A stretch of DNA of 64,000 nt from positions 6,669,001 to 6,733,000 of the forward strand of contig NC_087100.1 of NCBI RefSeq assembly GCF_963855985.1, given 5' to 3'. Source of the DNA: Ostrinia nubilalis (Eukaryota > Arthropoda > Insecta > Lepidoptera > Crambidae). Below the pieces are notes generated by a model. That model searched no databases and was not told the DNA's origin. It saw nothing but the letters and a program-made list of their open reading frames with translations. Below are positions 11,921-24,345 of this stretch, piece by piece. Each line of letters starts with the position of its first letter. Positions within the stretch are counted from its first letter, which is position 1. Made by a program: the position numbers and the translations under genes.

Positions 11921-13384
11921 GTAGACTCAGCTTGCTTGTAAAAGTTCCTACAACTATCTTAGCTTTAGAGAAACAAGTCTGTTTGGAATGCACCGTTAAA
12001 GCTGTTGATGGTTTCACCAAGCAATTGGCAGCCATCAAGCGCAGGCCGTAAATCGCGTACATTACCGTACTCCCAACACTTACATCCGTAATGTCACATG
12101 CTAATCCAACTCGCATCAGCCCACATAGTGTTTGCGCGAGTTTTTCATATGAGTATATGAGTCAAGAACATTAACAACAAACAGAGCACCCCACGGTTCA
12201 CCCCTTGCTTGAAAAAGTCGCCACCTCACGTACAAAAAAGGGCGCGGGAGGGCCGCCGCGCATCCCAAGTAAGCTCTCATTGCGCCTGCAGATGTCTTTA
12301 ATGGCTTTAAATTATATGTAGAGAGAGCTAACGGCCTCTAGAGAGGTGATAGATCACAACCCACATCGATTTTTCCGCGTATGACTTATCAAATTCGTGT
12401 ACGAATCATTTCCACATATCGATTGTCTTTGTCTGTATTTTTAAACGATTCGATACGAAATGGTCAATAGGAAGTAATAAATATGATCTTGGCACTTTAC
12501 ATCGATAGTCGTAAAAATCACTAGTTTTATAGCTAAAGAAAACAAATTGGATCTGTTTTCTATACTTTTTTTGTAAATGTGAAACAGAATTATTGGTTTA
12601 GCTAGTTCGATTTCGTTAATTAGGACGCGGGCACACTGACCCTCGATACTTACCACTTAATATGTTAATGTTCGGGAAACTTCGATTCGACCGGTTACTA
12701 ATTATTTCTAAAACAAGATGTGTCTTTTTTAACACGCAAAATGAGAATTAATGATACTTATATCATAACACGAATTAATGATGTTGTAAATAAGAATTTC
12801 GAAGTTGCATTATTATTAATTAGTGGATGACATACGAGTTTTCTCATACATTATTTTAGTCTCATAAATTAAAGATATTAAAGTTTTCGAAAGCAAATTT
12901 ATAAAAGCTAACTAGAAATCCCGTTTAATGGTTGGAGCTCACAAGCGAGTGAGCACGTCGCGATTTCATTACTCCCAAGAAAAAAACGGGGAGAAATTGG
13001 AAAATAATGTCAATTACCGTGTACAAGCCCGCAGTCGCAGTAACTAACGATCATCATTACGCATTGTCGTGATTGCGTAAATAGAGACGATTTGATCGCG
13101 AAGCCAGGCGGGCTTCTGTTTTCCGCTTCGCTCGTCGCGGCCGTTTCAGTTCGTTAATGTAATCACAGCTTTATGTTGAAAAGTGGCCGCTGTCCCGTTT
13201 AAAAGTATGGTGTGTAAATAAATGGCGGCTGTCTATTAAGGGTTAATGCTATTTGATTACCTATCGGCAAAAGTATTAATACCTAGGTGTAGTCCGTCGT
13301 ACGCATGCATTGCCTACAACCTGCATACATTGATGTTAAGTAGGTAGGTACTATATTTTTACTCGCAATTAATTTGACACAACT
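11921..13384. other. Unique sequence with a short CpG-rich patch
   Basis: The patch at about 12238-12300 (GGCGCGGGAGGGCCGCCGCG, then a donor-like CCCAAGTAAGCT) stands out in base composition from its AT-rich surroundings. I cannot show that it is exonic. The rest holds nothing I recognise. Confidence 0.3.
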
Positions 13385-13391
13385 AAATTAA

Positions 13392-13462
13392 GTATTGGAG
13401 GAGGCCTATGTTCAGCAGTGGACGTCCTATGACTGAAATGATGATTGATAATGATGATGATG
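13392..13462 (+). mobile_element. Very short RTE-type LINE tail
   Basis: A 71-bp insertion holding only GGAGGCCTATGTTCAGCAGT, GGACGTCCTATGACTGA and the ATG-repeat tail. The flanking AAATTAA at 13385-13391 and 13463-13469 fits a short target duplication. It is extremely 5'-truncated. Confidence 0.78.
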
Positions 13463-13469
13463 AAATTAA

Positions 13470-14045
13470 ATAAAAAAAATATTGAGAAATGTGCGAAACC
13501 CAAAATGTAATATTTAACGGTTTTTATTCGATTTTAAGTGGTCCTTTTTATCCTAATACTACGAGTATTTTTGTCTCGTCTAATCTGCTACCGTCAATTG
13601 TTTTTAACTCTAAAAGAATTTAAAGACTTGCTATTTAAAACTCATTACTCGTAAACCCTTAATTACAATTTCGCTGTAAAAACTATGTAATCATGTCACA
13701 ATCGAGGGAATCGCGAAGTCTTGACATGTTACCAGCTAGTATGTAATTTGAGTCGGCGTCTAATGAAGAAAAAACCCGTGATGGCTTGTAGCTAATTTAA
13801 TGACAGTCATTTGAACAAGGGAACAGCTAAAGTAAGGGTGTGAGACGTTTAGTCCAGGGAGCGGCGAGCGTGGAGAATTGTCGCATGTGAAAACAGCTTT
13901 AGAACGTTTGTTTTTGGATATTATCTGGAATTAAACACTTTTGCTTATTAGCATTCCAGTTTTGTCAAGGTACTTAATAATGCGTTACGCCAGCTTACAA
14001 TTACGTTAGGTAAATTCGAGAAGGCATTCAGCCTATCTGGAAATA
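13470..14045. other. No feature recognised
   Basis: AT-rich DNA between two RTE tails. I see nothing in it. Confidence 0.35.
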
Positions 14046-14114
14046 ATTGGGGGACACCTATGCAATGTTCGTTCAGCGGTGGACGTCCTGTGGTTGAAAT
14101 GATGATGATGGTGA
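14046..14114 (+). mobile_element. Degraded RTE-type LINE tail
   Basis: GGGGGACACCTATGCAATGT...TTCAGCGGTGGACGTCCTG, then an ATG-repeat tail. It matches the other tails, except for a short insertion that splits the GCCTATGTTCAG segment. I found no target duplication. It lies only 32 bp from the next copy. Confidence 0.65.
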
Positions 14115-14145
14115 AGTGCAAGTTCCTAAATTATATTTCAGAATT

Positions 14146-14239
14146 TCGCAGGCCGCTACCAATCGATCAACATGGAAAGCATTGAGGGAGGCCTATGTTC
14201 AGCCGTGGACGTCCTATGGCTGAAATGATGATGATGATG
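14146..14239 (+). mobile_element. RTE-type LINE tail with 11-bp TSD
   Basis: A 94-bp insertion from TCGCAGGCCGCTACCAATCG through GGAGGCCTATGTTCAGCCGT to the (ATG)n tail. The perfect 11-bp direct repeat ATTTCAGAATT flanks it at 14135-14145 and 14240-14250. This is one of the clearest retroposition footprints in the window. Confidence 0.88.
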
Positions 14240-14458
14240 ATTTCAGAATTAGAGCTTACTATCTAAACCTACCCATCAAGGATTCATTAGTTAGGCAATA
14301 ATAAATAAATTGAAATTTTGCATCAAGATGTTTGATACTCGTATGGAAAATTCATAGAGAAACAAAAGCAAGCTTCTCCAATGAACCACATAGTAAGTAT
14401 ACCATGCGCAGTGTCATGCGGTGTTTATGGAATTGGCCAGTGCCTACGGGACTATTCC

Positions 14459-14515
14459 CACCTCTCGTTCCCACCGCTGCAACTCCTGTGTAGCCAGGAT
14501 CTACCAATAAAAACC
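14459..14515 (+). repeat. Interspersed repeat shared with 53.85-53.93 kb
   Basis: CACCTCTCGTTCCCACCGCT...GCAACTCCTGTGTAGCCAGG...ATCTACCAATAAAA matches the complement of 53849-53931, with short gaps. I recall the family from other Lepidoptera but cannot name its class. Confidence 0.6.
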
Positions 14516-17500
14516 CGGGCAGTGCCTATTCGACAAGCAGTGTTTTATTGTTGAAATCAGTGGTTTGAAAGTTAGTACTTCTGTCTACCAAATAATAAGT
14601 CTAACGTCCGTCAATGACCAGGAGGGTTTTGACATTGTTTTTAGACAATAAGGCGGATACACACGGTCCATCGCGCGGGTCCTTTTGTGCTTTACACCCA
14701 TCATTTGTTCTGTTTAGATCTAAAACAATGACGTTTCCTGCGGCAGTTGTAAGTACGGTTAGTAGTGTATCAACCTGTTATAGTTATACAATTTTAGGTT
14801 TATGATGATTTAGGTTTATGTTGATTATTGGGAGGTTTGTGGTAAGTTCTTATTATTCAAATTTCAATAAATAAGCTCTAGACTTACCGAATTATCTTCT
14901 TATTTTTTTTTTTAATTATTTATTTATTTAATTAAACTTATCCTATACTTTCCTCTATAGAATATTTTTGCTAAAAGTACTTAAATAATTTTGTATTAAT
15001 TTGTTAAATTAATTAAAAAAATACGGATTAGCAAACTAGGTTTGGTTCACATCATGTAAGTATTGTAAAATTGCTGTTTTTTTTAAAGAATTTCAATTAC
15101 ATTTATTTTTGTTAATTTTGTTCACTGTGAATGTATCTACCTTACTTACCTACCTTATTGTGCTTCAAACTTTCGATATAAGACACACATTGTTATACTA
15201 TAATGAAAGATAATATTTGCACAATGAGCCTTATTATTTTGAGAATTTCGAAAAAGAAGTAATTTCAAAACCCCACACTCTACATTCCCTACTTTTGTAT
15301 ATTCTCACCGAACTTATTCACGTGACCCCGAACTCACCTTCTGTAACAATAAGAAAAATAACTTATTAAAAAGATTCCTTTTTTAAAAAAACCTTTAATA
15401 TCAAAATTCGGAGATTCCCTACAGTGTCCATAAAATACATTCCTATTGAGGAACATTACAATGAGCATTCACGATCTATAGAGGAAGAAATTTTAAAATA
15501 TGTGTGACAATTATCGTACACGACGTTAATAGGCGACTTACACTGTGCGAGCAAAAAAACTCCCCTAGCAAAAGAAGATTTATTCGCAAATTACTTATAA
15601 ATTTCTTCGTACTTCGTAAGTGACAGTATCATTGCTGCTTTTCCTTTTACGCGAAAATGTACATTACATCTCTAGGGGTAGAGACTAGAATTGTGTAAAG
15701 GTTTTGGTACGATGTGATAGTAGTTAGAAGACTGTAATACACGAGGCTCGCTTATAAAAATGTATTTAAAACGTCTGATAGGAAAATGATTTATTCGATA
15801 TGGAGACTCGTAAATTTGTCCACTCCGCGTACTATAGATGACTATAAATATTATTTGGGCACGACCCGAGCAGGTCGGGAGTTTGGGCATTATTTGGGTT
15901 ACATTTGTGAATGTGTAGAAATATTGTGTATAGTAATTTGTATATTGAGATAGGAAAGTTTTACTGTATTGAGACATTTCTAAGGAATTCGTGTGTAGGA
16001 TTTACATAGGCTACTCTACATAAATTATCATGCTATGTGAAAACTTCTATGTTGAATTTGAGTCTCATAAGAATGTACATATTATGAGAATCTTACAATG
16101 AACTGTTGAAACTCTCTATAGGACTTTACGATGAAATGCTGCAAATATTAAAAAAAAAATGAATCGCAAAGAAACTCAAAACTAAACTTTTATTATAATA
16201 CTTATTGTATTGTTTTTCTATCAACCCAAATTTCACACAAACATTCGCACAATGAGCCAAAACGATTGAAGACGAAAAAAAAATTGCATGGGAATATTCA
16301 TGTTCTGCTCTAATACGCATGCGTTAATTTATGCAAGACGATCCTACGGCTTTTTTATTTAAAAAAAAGTACAAAGGGCTCCGTCAAAAATTGCGATCAC
16401 TAGTGACACCCAACACTTCGAAGGGAGCCGGGATCTATCACAACCTGACATGCCATTGTGTTCCTTATTTTTGTCACTTAAAAGATTTTTTAAGCTAAGG
16501 AACAAAAACGTTCTAATTGTAACAGTTTTTTTGCCAAAGATTTTAAGGTCGATTATTTTTTGTTATTGTAATAAAATAGATTGGCAACTGTCTTTGAAAT
16601 TCGAGAACCGTTGGAAGAATTAATAAAATGCATTGAAGATGGATTTAAAATAAAATAATCCGTACCCATAGTACCGTACATGACAAAAATAATTGTAAAA
16701 AAAATAATAACACATTAAAAAAAATGAGAATTCTCATCATCAAAATTGACGAATCAAATAACAATTGTACACTAAATTTTTAATACATCTTTGTTTATTT
16801 GAAGCAAAAATAGTGAATGGTTTTTTCCATCGACAATTCGATATTATAATGAGGCCGCCGTGTAACTTATTGTGTCCCATGCCACCTGTGAGACAGGAGG
16901 GAATAACGAGGAACGTTATTAAACCGATCCCGATCGATCGGAAGGGTTCGATTTACTGAGAAACTTATAATAATTGCGCACAATGGAGATCCGGTCCGAA
17001 CCCGATTTCTATTATTTATAGTTTCCGATCGGCGTCTGAATACGCCTTAATTATCGGCTGCAGTGTGTCGCACCCTTAGCTTTTAAGAAAACTTTCTAAC
17101 TCTCACAGGGTTTAATTACTTTAACCATTTCGATAATGTCGTTTATTGGTTTGTGGGGTTTTGCAACTTAACGCTTTGTTCACTGTTTGTGGTTTGGTGA
17201 AATAATCAGTAACAAAGATGAATAAAAGTATTTTTTTACTGTTTGATTTTCTAAAAAAATATTGCTTATTTTGAAATAGTTCTCAAAAGAGTAGGTAGTT
17301 CTTAGTCAGCTACTGGGGCACGGTAATATATAGATAGTACTACCGTGACTGGGGTAACATGTTGTAGTATTTAAACATCTTTTACCCCAGAATAAAATTG
17401 TTCTGGAAACTTCTCGAAATGAAATTGTTACGAAACGAACATTAATTTCTTTAATATTTACTTGTAAATGCGAATTAGCTTTAGTCTGTTTTACCTTTTG

Positions 17501-18015
17501 GTAGTTTTAAGCTTGAAAAAAATTTGAAAGAGTGAAACATTCCTTATGAAGAGATCGAAACCGAAGCTGCAAGCAAAAGCTAGTATGTATCAGTCCAACT
17601 GTTTTAGTCTCTTACGAGTATGTTTCTCTTTAGTCAGACATAAGTAACGTTAGTTCCGTTCATTTTAATCCTTATTATCTACATTTGCCGAGACGTCGGA
17701 GGGTCTCACCCTACCTGTCAGGATGACGTGTTTACCTGGGTACTTTAATAGGCCAAAAATTGTTTTGCGCCGTGATCAGCAAGCGTGAAGATATTGCTGG
17801 ATTAAGCCCGGGTGTGTGAAGGCCACTGGTTCCCAAACATTTTGAGAGAATGGCATGTTTTCGTTATTATTTATTTTTTGTGTTTTTTTGTTACCTTTAT
17901 TGTTTAATCCTGGTGTATTATTTTCCAAAGTTAGCTACAAGATGAGCTTTAATTTATGCCAATTTTCTTTTATTTCTCCAACATCCTTCCCTCATCATTT
18001 TTCTATGTTTCCCGA
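14516..18015. other. AT-rich unique sequence
   Basis: I see no coding or RNA signal except the possible Helitron end at 17580-17583, noted separately. Open frames at 15.7-16.3 kb on the minus strand have no recognisable domain. Confidence 0.35.
17551..17583 (+). mobile_element. Possible decayed Helitron-like 3' end
   Basis: ATCGAAACCGAAGCTGCAAG, then CAAAAGCTAG followed by T, resembles the 3' end of the intact element at 37520-37792 (GCGGGCGAAGCCGCGGGC...AAAGCTAG|T). The hairpin is largely lost and no 5' part is recognisable, so chance resemblance is possible. Confidence 0.35.
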
Positions 18016-18170
18016 TGAAAACTTTTAAAATATAGACTTTAACCATTCTTAAAAACGCTGAAAGAAGACCAATAAGCTAATCCTCCAATTTTATATTTTT
18101 CTTGTTAAAAACTTTTAAAATATAGAGTTAAACTATTCTTAAATACTTTGAAAGAAGACTAATAAGCTAA
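18016..18170. repeat. Diverged tandem duplication, about 90-bp period
   Basis: ACTTTTAAAATATAGACTTT at 18021 is repeated at 18111. The following AAC.ATTCTTAAA and TGAAAGAAGAC.AATAAGCTAA segments also repeat at the same offset. Two copies are visible, the second slightly shorter. It is noncoding. Confidence 0.8.
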
Positions 18171-20741
18171 AAATCTAAATGAATGTAATAAAAGTGAAGT
18201 ATTTTGTTTTATTATTTGACAACCGTATCCCTAATTCCTATGTTACCCTTGATCGCCACCACAAAGAGCACAAACTTTGCGTTCACATTGTAAGTGATAT
18301 ATTTATATTATTTCTTACCCCTTCCGATTTCGCGAACAATAAAATCTTAATCCCCATACATTTCGTACGTTAGTCAACGGTTGAAACTTTGTGAGCAAAT
18401 ATTTGAAAAATTGCGTTTTGGTTAACCGAAGTTCATCAAAAGTGCTTTTGATAAATTTTGTTTGACAAATAACCTCTAGAAGAGAATATTGTCAGAATGT
18501 TATTAAATTGATTGACTGCATCAAATTTTGTTTGAAGAAACGCAAAAAAAAAATCTGAGTTGTTTAGGTGTAATACTTACAAGTATTTTTTTTTATTTAA
18601 GTTGTGATATACATAAATATGCAATCCTAGACTACAGTGGTGATTCTATTGTGTAAACACAGGAGTAGGTTATTGTTACTGTTTTTATGGGACATGACAA
18701 AAATAAAATCCATAATTATTACATCCTATCATAGGCTTTTTATTTAAGCTACATACCAACCAAAGACCTCTTAAGATACATCACACGAACAACATTAAAA
18801 CAAAGCCATAAAACAAACTTTATAGGCACTATGATAACGTTATCATTGCCCGCGGTGACGTATCGCGAATTTAAAATGTTATGACAGAGACTCACCCCAG
18901 TCACACTATAAAACACCCATTCTGAACATGTTACTGCCCGTAAAAAACTCAGATTCGGGGATAACTTATGCACATAGTAATAGAGTTCAATACGTGTTAC
19001 TTTTGGAGAATTAGACACCCGACGTAGTACGGGTTAAATGGGTATCGCAACGCGTATTAAAATCGCACGGATACAAACTACTCGAGTGGAAACCGTAAAA
19101 AATACAAGACACGTAGAGCTGAGAACATTTAGACTGGTCTTTGCCAAGCTTTTGGTGACATGTGGTTTTTCAAAAGTAAAAAGTTGAATGTCATTAATAG
19201 AAGTCATAGTATTTTTTTACGATATTTTTAAATCAGATCAGTCACACTTTATTTTTGTATTGATAATGAAGTTATGAACAAAATAAAATAAAAAACACCG
19301 CCAAATTACTCTATGCAGTGCCTCGACAGTCTCATATGAATAAAACTTAAAAGTTTTCTTACTTTAATATAGCGTTATGATGAAACAAAATTAAATAGGT
19401 AACCAAATCGAAACAACATTGAAAATATTTTCACTCACCTCTATCTATTGACTCTACCTTGCAATGTTTGCCCGCTCTACGCCCTTCTGAGGTCTACAAT
19501 GATTGACTATCGCCCAGGTAGCGGTAAGCATGTGAAAACTGCTTGTACTACATCCGAAAACCCATAAATAAGACATTAGCGGCGTTTTATTTAATTGTTT
19601 ACACGCAATTGTCATGGGCGACATGTTTATTATCGGTGCTCTAAATAGAGATACTTTATGAGCACTTAAAGAAACCTTAAAGAAGATATAAGTTACGATG
19701 TTTGTATTTGTGATTTAATATTTTGTTTAACTTAACATTATTGAAAGTTGAAAAATTTTTTTTTAAATGTATTGAAAGTTTTTTGTTCAAAAGAAAAAAA
19801 TATTTTTAACAAGAGCAGTGTTGTTAAAGGACAACAAATGAAGCTAACATTACAGACGGAGCCGGGGAATTTTATACAGTCTATATTCATAAGAATTGTA
19901 GGATTCTAACAGTGAAAGAATTTTCCAAATTAGTTACAAAGACTACTGTTAGTAGTTTCTGACTCTATTCAATACAAACAAACATTAAAATCTTTCCTCT
20001 TTATAATAAAGTGTAGACAATTAATCGTTTTCACCTTACTTTAATCAAACGACAAAATAAATACCCCAAGACTACCTACTTAAGCATTCCGAAATGTGTA
20101 ATTACCGTCACTTCCAGTGGCACCTAGGCAATCTATCAAAATTAAGACGTACCCCATAGATTGTGGTCTATTAACAACACGTGTACTTTTATCAGGCTAT
20201 CAGTGGGGCTTCGAGAAGTGGTCAGCCGATGGAGAGATATGGACACCCTTGTGAATACACAAATAAAGTACCCCACATTTTGAAAAGGTACACCAAATAG
20301 CAGTACATCAAGTTAGTCTGTGGTATCTTAATTAGTAGTAACGTGCAAAGAGCTATCTTGTGTACTGTGACTGTAGTAGGTACATACTTATTTGTATTTT
20401 TAGGTATCTATCTTAGAAAACCGGTATCTATCTTAGAGAAGAAAACAGTCCTAGGTAAGGCATCTCTCCGTTCTCCGTCGGTTTGACTGCCAAGAATCTT
20501 TTCTCGGGACGACTCTTGTCTGATTTATAAACCTGTCAGTTACTTTTGAACTAGAACATATTTTTAATTTTAATTTACGTTTTTCAAGATTTGTCAAATA
20601 TATTATTATTTAAAGCAAAAAAAAAGTAACAGACGAATGGTGGTTAGGTAATAAATCTACTATATTCCTGCAGTTTCTAAAATTTTATGACAAGCCCTGT
20701 CTCCCCTAACACACTTAACTATACCTACGTAGTTTGATATT
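18171..20741. other. No feature recognised
   Basis: AT-rich DNA. A short direct repeat, GGTATCTATCTTAGA, occurs twice at about 20404-20438. Nothing else is supported. Confidence 0.35.
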
Positions 20742-20890
20742 AACGCCCGTATTCAAAAACATTACTATGAGGCCACACAGTGCGCGTGGACGCACAGGGT
20801 GACACACGAACCAATCACAGAGCTCTATTCAACGCTGTGCGTTCGATTTGCTGCTTTACATAAGCAAGCATCGTTTGTGAATACCGGCGT
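20742..20890. mobile_element. MITE with ACGCC-GTATTCA termini
   Basis: A 149-bp element with imperfect terminal inverted repeats of about 20 bp: left AACGCCCGTATTCAAAAACA, right TCGTTTGTGAATACCGGCGT. The interior (GAACCAATCACAGAGCTCTA) is one I recall from other butterfly and moth genomes. There is no coding capacity and the target duplication is not clear. Confidence 0.65.
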
Positions 20891-22090
20891 AAGTCCCCCA
20901 TTAGTAATTTTCATTTGTTTTTACATTGTACTGATTGTCGCAGTGATGTTATTGTGTTATGATAACAAACGATCACATGTGCACAATCGATATATCGAGC
21001 GCGCGAACACTGTCCCGCTTCCGGCACCGTCCGGCGCCGGACCGGACCCTTGTCAGTCTGTGAACTCTTTTTTCGGACACCATTGATATGTTAGGCCTTG
21101 AATGGGAGCAAACGTACTCGGTTGTGAGTTTTGTTTGTATCGGGTAAACCTTAGTTGTATGTTTTCTTCAATTTCTGCAATTCAATTGATGCAAATTTAT
21201 TGTTTTTTTGGTCGAAAGTTTATTTCTCTTTTTTTTTTAACTTACCAACTGAAGCTAATCTTCAAATACAGATTTTCATCATTATCCTGACATTAATGTT
21301 CTGTGTTGGTAAACAAAATTGTGATAGAAAAGTTTCTTATGGTGATTCTTCTCAGTACTGGCCTATGTATTGTCCTAGAGTAGCGTTAGTACAGGGATAA
21401 TGAAAGCCGCGTTTTAAAAGCCTAAAATTTCATGACTTTATGACTTAAAATTGTATTATTTACAAAGTACTTTAAAAGAAATTGGCGTTATTTTGCGCTT
21501 TAAATAATAATATTAATAACATAGTAATTAATGGCGTCGCAACACATACGTAGGTAACGTAGACACGTAGTAGGTATAGGTAATTTATTAGCTAATTTCA
21601 GTGACTATCTTATCAACGCACTCGTTCAACATTATTTATAGCTAATCAACAATTAAAGCGCCCACGATCGATCCCTAATGAATGGTCCGGCGTCCGACGC
21701 GTCCGGCCGGACGCGACCCGACCCACGTCGGTCACCGCTTTCAAACTATTTCTGTTCTAACGAAAATAATATGACAATATCGATATCGATATTCAGGGCT
21801 GTATCTGTTTCTATTATTGGCAGGGTTGATTGTACTGACTTGGGTGATATGGAAGAATGGGTCGAAAATTTTACGTAAAGTACGTAACGTGTAGTCTGCG
21901 CACATTGGCAGTGCAGCAAAAACAACACGTTAGTGTGCCCGTGGACAAAGTGACAAACAAATTCGATTCGACATCGTGATCGCTTTGCTACACGCACCCT
22001 GAAGCTATGCAGCAACAGAAACCGAATCGCCAAAACCTGCGTACGGTTACTGAGAACCCTTTTAGTCCGCCTTTCCTCGGCTCTGAAATA
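20891..22090. other. Unique sequence with GC-rich patches and an ATCGATAT palindrome
   Basis: GC-rich, CCGG-rich patches occur at about 21000-21050 and 21660-21740. A perfect 18-bp palindrome, AATATCGATATCGATATT, sits at 21776-21793. The patches are compositionally distinct and may be regulatory, but nothing proves it. No coding exon is recognisable. Confidence 0.35.
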
Positions 22091-22290
22091 GGTGACGTAG
22101 TGCAGGCAGGCCTTCCACTAGGTGGACCGACAATTTATCCAAGGCGTGACCTTGGATAAATTGTCGGAAGCACTTGGAAGCGAGCATCGCAGGATCATTC
22201 GTTGTGGAAATAATAATATGTACTTTAGGGTGGCCTTTGTCAATCAGTGATATCATGTGACATCTTTTGGTTGAAACGAACGAATGAACT
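22091..22290 (+). mobile_element. RTE-type LINE tail, (CGAA)n family, with internal palindrome
   Basis: It matches the tail at 24180-24336: GTAGTGCAGGCAGGCCTTCC, then CACTAGGTGGACCGA at the start, and TTTTGGTTGAAACGAACGAA at the end. The middle is rearranged. A perfect 18-bp inverted repeat (22127-22144 and 22150-22167, 5-bp spacer) replaces the usual sequence after GGACCGA. No target duplication was found. Confidence 0.7.
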
Positions 22291-22309
22291 TTAACTAAAT
22301 ACCTAACTA

Positions 22310-22424
22310 GCGACCCACCCCGGCTTCGCACGGTAATACATATTATAAACCTTCCTCTTGAATCTCTATCTATTACTGAAACTGCGTTAAAATCCGTTGT
22401 GGGCAGCGGGAGCGACTTCATTTT
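22310..22424 (-). mobile_element. Helitron-like 3' end fragment
   Basis: Read on the minus strand, it ends CCGTGCGAAGCCGGGGTGGG, then TCGCTAG followed by T. This is a GC hairpin-forming end followed by CTAG, the 3' signature of Helitrons. The adjoining part (CTTCCTCTTGAATCTCTATC on the plus strand) is one I recall from the same lepidopteran repeat. The 5' end is absent. It lies a few bases beyond an RTE tail. Confidence 0.6.
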
Positions 22425-24170
22425 AGGCCACGACGTTCAGACGATGAGCGCTCAACGCGCATATTATTTTATTTTCTGAGAACACGTCATGAAGAAACGC
22501 GCGTTAGCAAAACGTACGAATGTGGCCTTATACTACTCGTATGTAAAGAAAAGATAGAGGATTACTCAAATAAGATTAACTTACAGAAATTCCTTAACGT
22601 GTTAGCAAAACTGCAATAGGCAGGCTGATTGCATTAAGTAATTACGGTGTATTTAATTACTGCGCCGGTTAATTTCCGAAGCCGTACGCCGGCGCACCGG
22701 TAGGGTTTCAACACTCGCTCATTTACACTTGCAATGTGTCTGCACTTTTATCTTGTATTCTTTGCTAGGTTTTTAACCTAAGTAGGGCAGGTTTTTTACC
22801 TAGGATGCGTGGACAGATCTAAGGTTGATATTCGTTTACTTTCACAATTGGTAAAAGAATAATTTTCGTGTATTTACTTCAATTCGTACTTTAAAAAGTG
22901 ATTGGATTGAATTGAAAGGATCATACTTTGAAATAATTACTTTAAATCATAAATCAATCATGAAATCTTAAAGACATTTAAAAATAACTTTTGAATTTCT
23001 TGCCTACTAGCAACAATCGAAATATGTAAGAGTACCACAAAGAGTACCTATAACGTAAAAAGAAAAACAATTAAAAATTAATTTACCAAAAAGAAAAGGG
23101 TAAAAAAGAAAAAGAAGTCAATTAAAACGAAGCTAGAATTTGGCAATAAAGTTGGAACCCTCAACCCTAAACTGTCGCAGTTGATCCTTCGTTGCATTTT
23201 GCACGAAATTTTGTGCCAGTATTTAATTAACAGTTACAGCAGTAAGAAAAGTTTTGCAGTCATTAACATAGCCCAAATAAATAGGGTTTGCCTGGAAATG
23301 CGACTCGAATTAAAATTGTTTCAGTGAAGAACTGGGGTGGGTTATTAGCAGCCGTTTAAACTGGATAATTTAAATTATCATCACGCTATGTCTTGGAATA
23401 CCGACGTTTTTGAGGGCAGTCAGTCGGCAAACAAGGCGGTCACAATTAATCCAAATCAAAAGTAGCATCAAAAGTATTGTATGCAGATTTGATTTGAATT
23501 CTATCAGTCTATTCTGTTTACAAGCTTTAACGGGTTTTGTATCTGTGAAAGCTTAAAATTGCCTACTTGTATTATGTTAAGTAGTTGCTGGCCCCCACCA
23601 CAAGCAAGCAGCAACCCTTCTCCTCATCAGGATTCCTCAAACTTGCAAAAAATCAAATTTAAATGACAATACGGAACGTGCTTCTTTTTGGCAGACATTG
23701 GGATATGCAAACTATTGGCCAGGCCACGGAGGGTTGATGAACGGCATTCCAAACTCCGATGCAAAAAGTTCATCTAAATAACAATAAAAGCGTGCTCATC
23801 TATAAAATGTATGCGAAATATCGGTCTATAGATCGACACCCGTGTCGGACAGATATATGCAAAATACCGCTCTTAATTTTATGCGGTATAACGTAGGATA
23901 ATGCGCGTAGAATCGCGCGGCTTACCTGAGAAATATTATGCCAACTTTGTTAGCACGAGCGACGCGTTTTATCTGAATGTGTCGCGGTCATTTCACGAGA
24001 TTACGCTTTAATAATAAAATCCGAGATTTAAGGGTATCAAACTGAATCTTATTGAAAAAATCTCAAATTAAATAAAATCTTGATATTGAAGTTCAGCATC
24101 TGACGTTGAAAATTATAAAATTTGGTTAAAAGTATTTAATTCCTTTATGAGGAATAAATTGTAGCAAATT
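22425..24170. other. No feature recognised
   Basis: Unique AT-rich DNA. I see no repeat shared within the window and no coding signal. Confidence 0.35.
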
Positions 24171-24179
24171 AATGATTCC

Positions 24180-24336
24180 AGGGCTGGGAGACGTAGCGTG
24201 GGCAGGCCTCCTACTAGGTGGACCGACGATCTGGTAAAGCGCCTGGATGGGGGCAGCGCAGGACCGTGCATTGTGGAAAACCTTGGGGTAGGCTTTTGTC
24301 CAGCAGTGGATGTCATTTGGCTGAAACGAACGAACG
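24180..24336 (+). mobile_element. RTE-type LINE tail, (CGAA)n family, 9-bp TSD
   Basis: A 157-bp insertion. One frame reads GRRSVGRPPTRWTDDLVK, the same C-terminal polyprotein segment as the (ATG)n family at 6789. The frame is then lost, and the 3' end is CCAGCAGTGGATGTCATTTG, then GCTGAAACGAACGAACG. The direct repeat AATGATTCC at 24171-24179 and 24337-24345 is the target duplication. Confidence 0.85.
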
Positions 24337-24345
24337 AATGATTCC

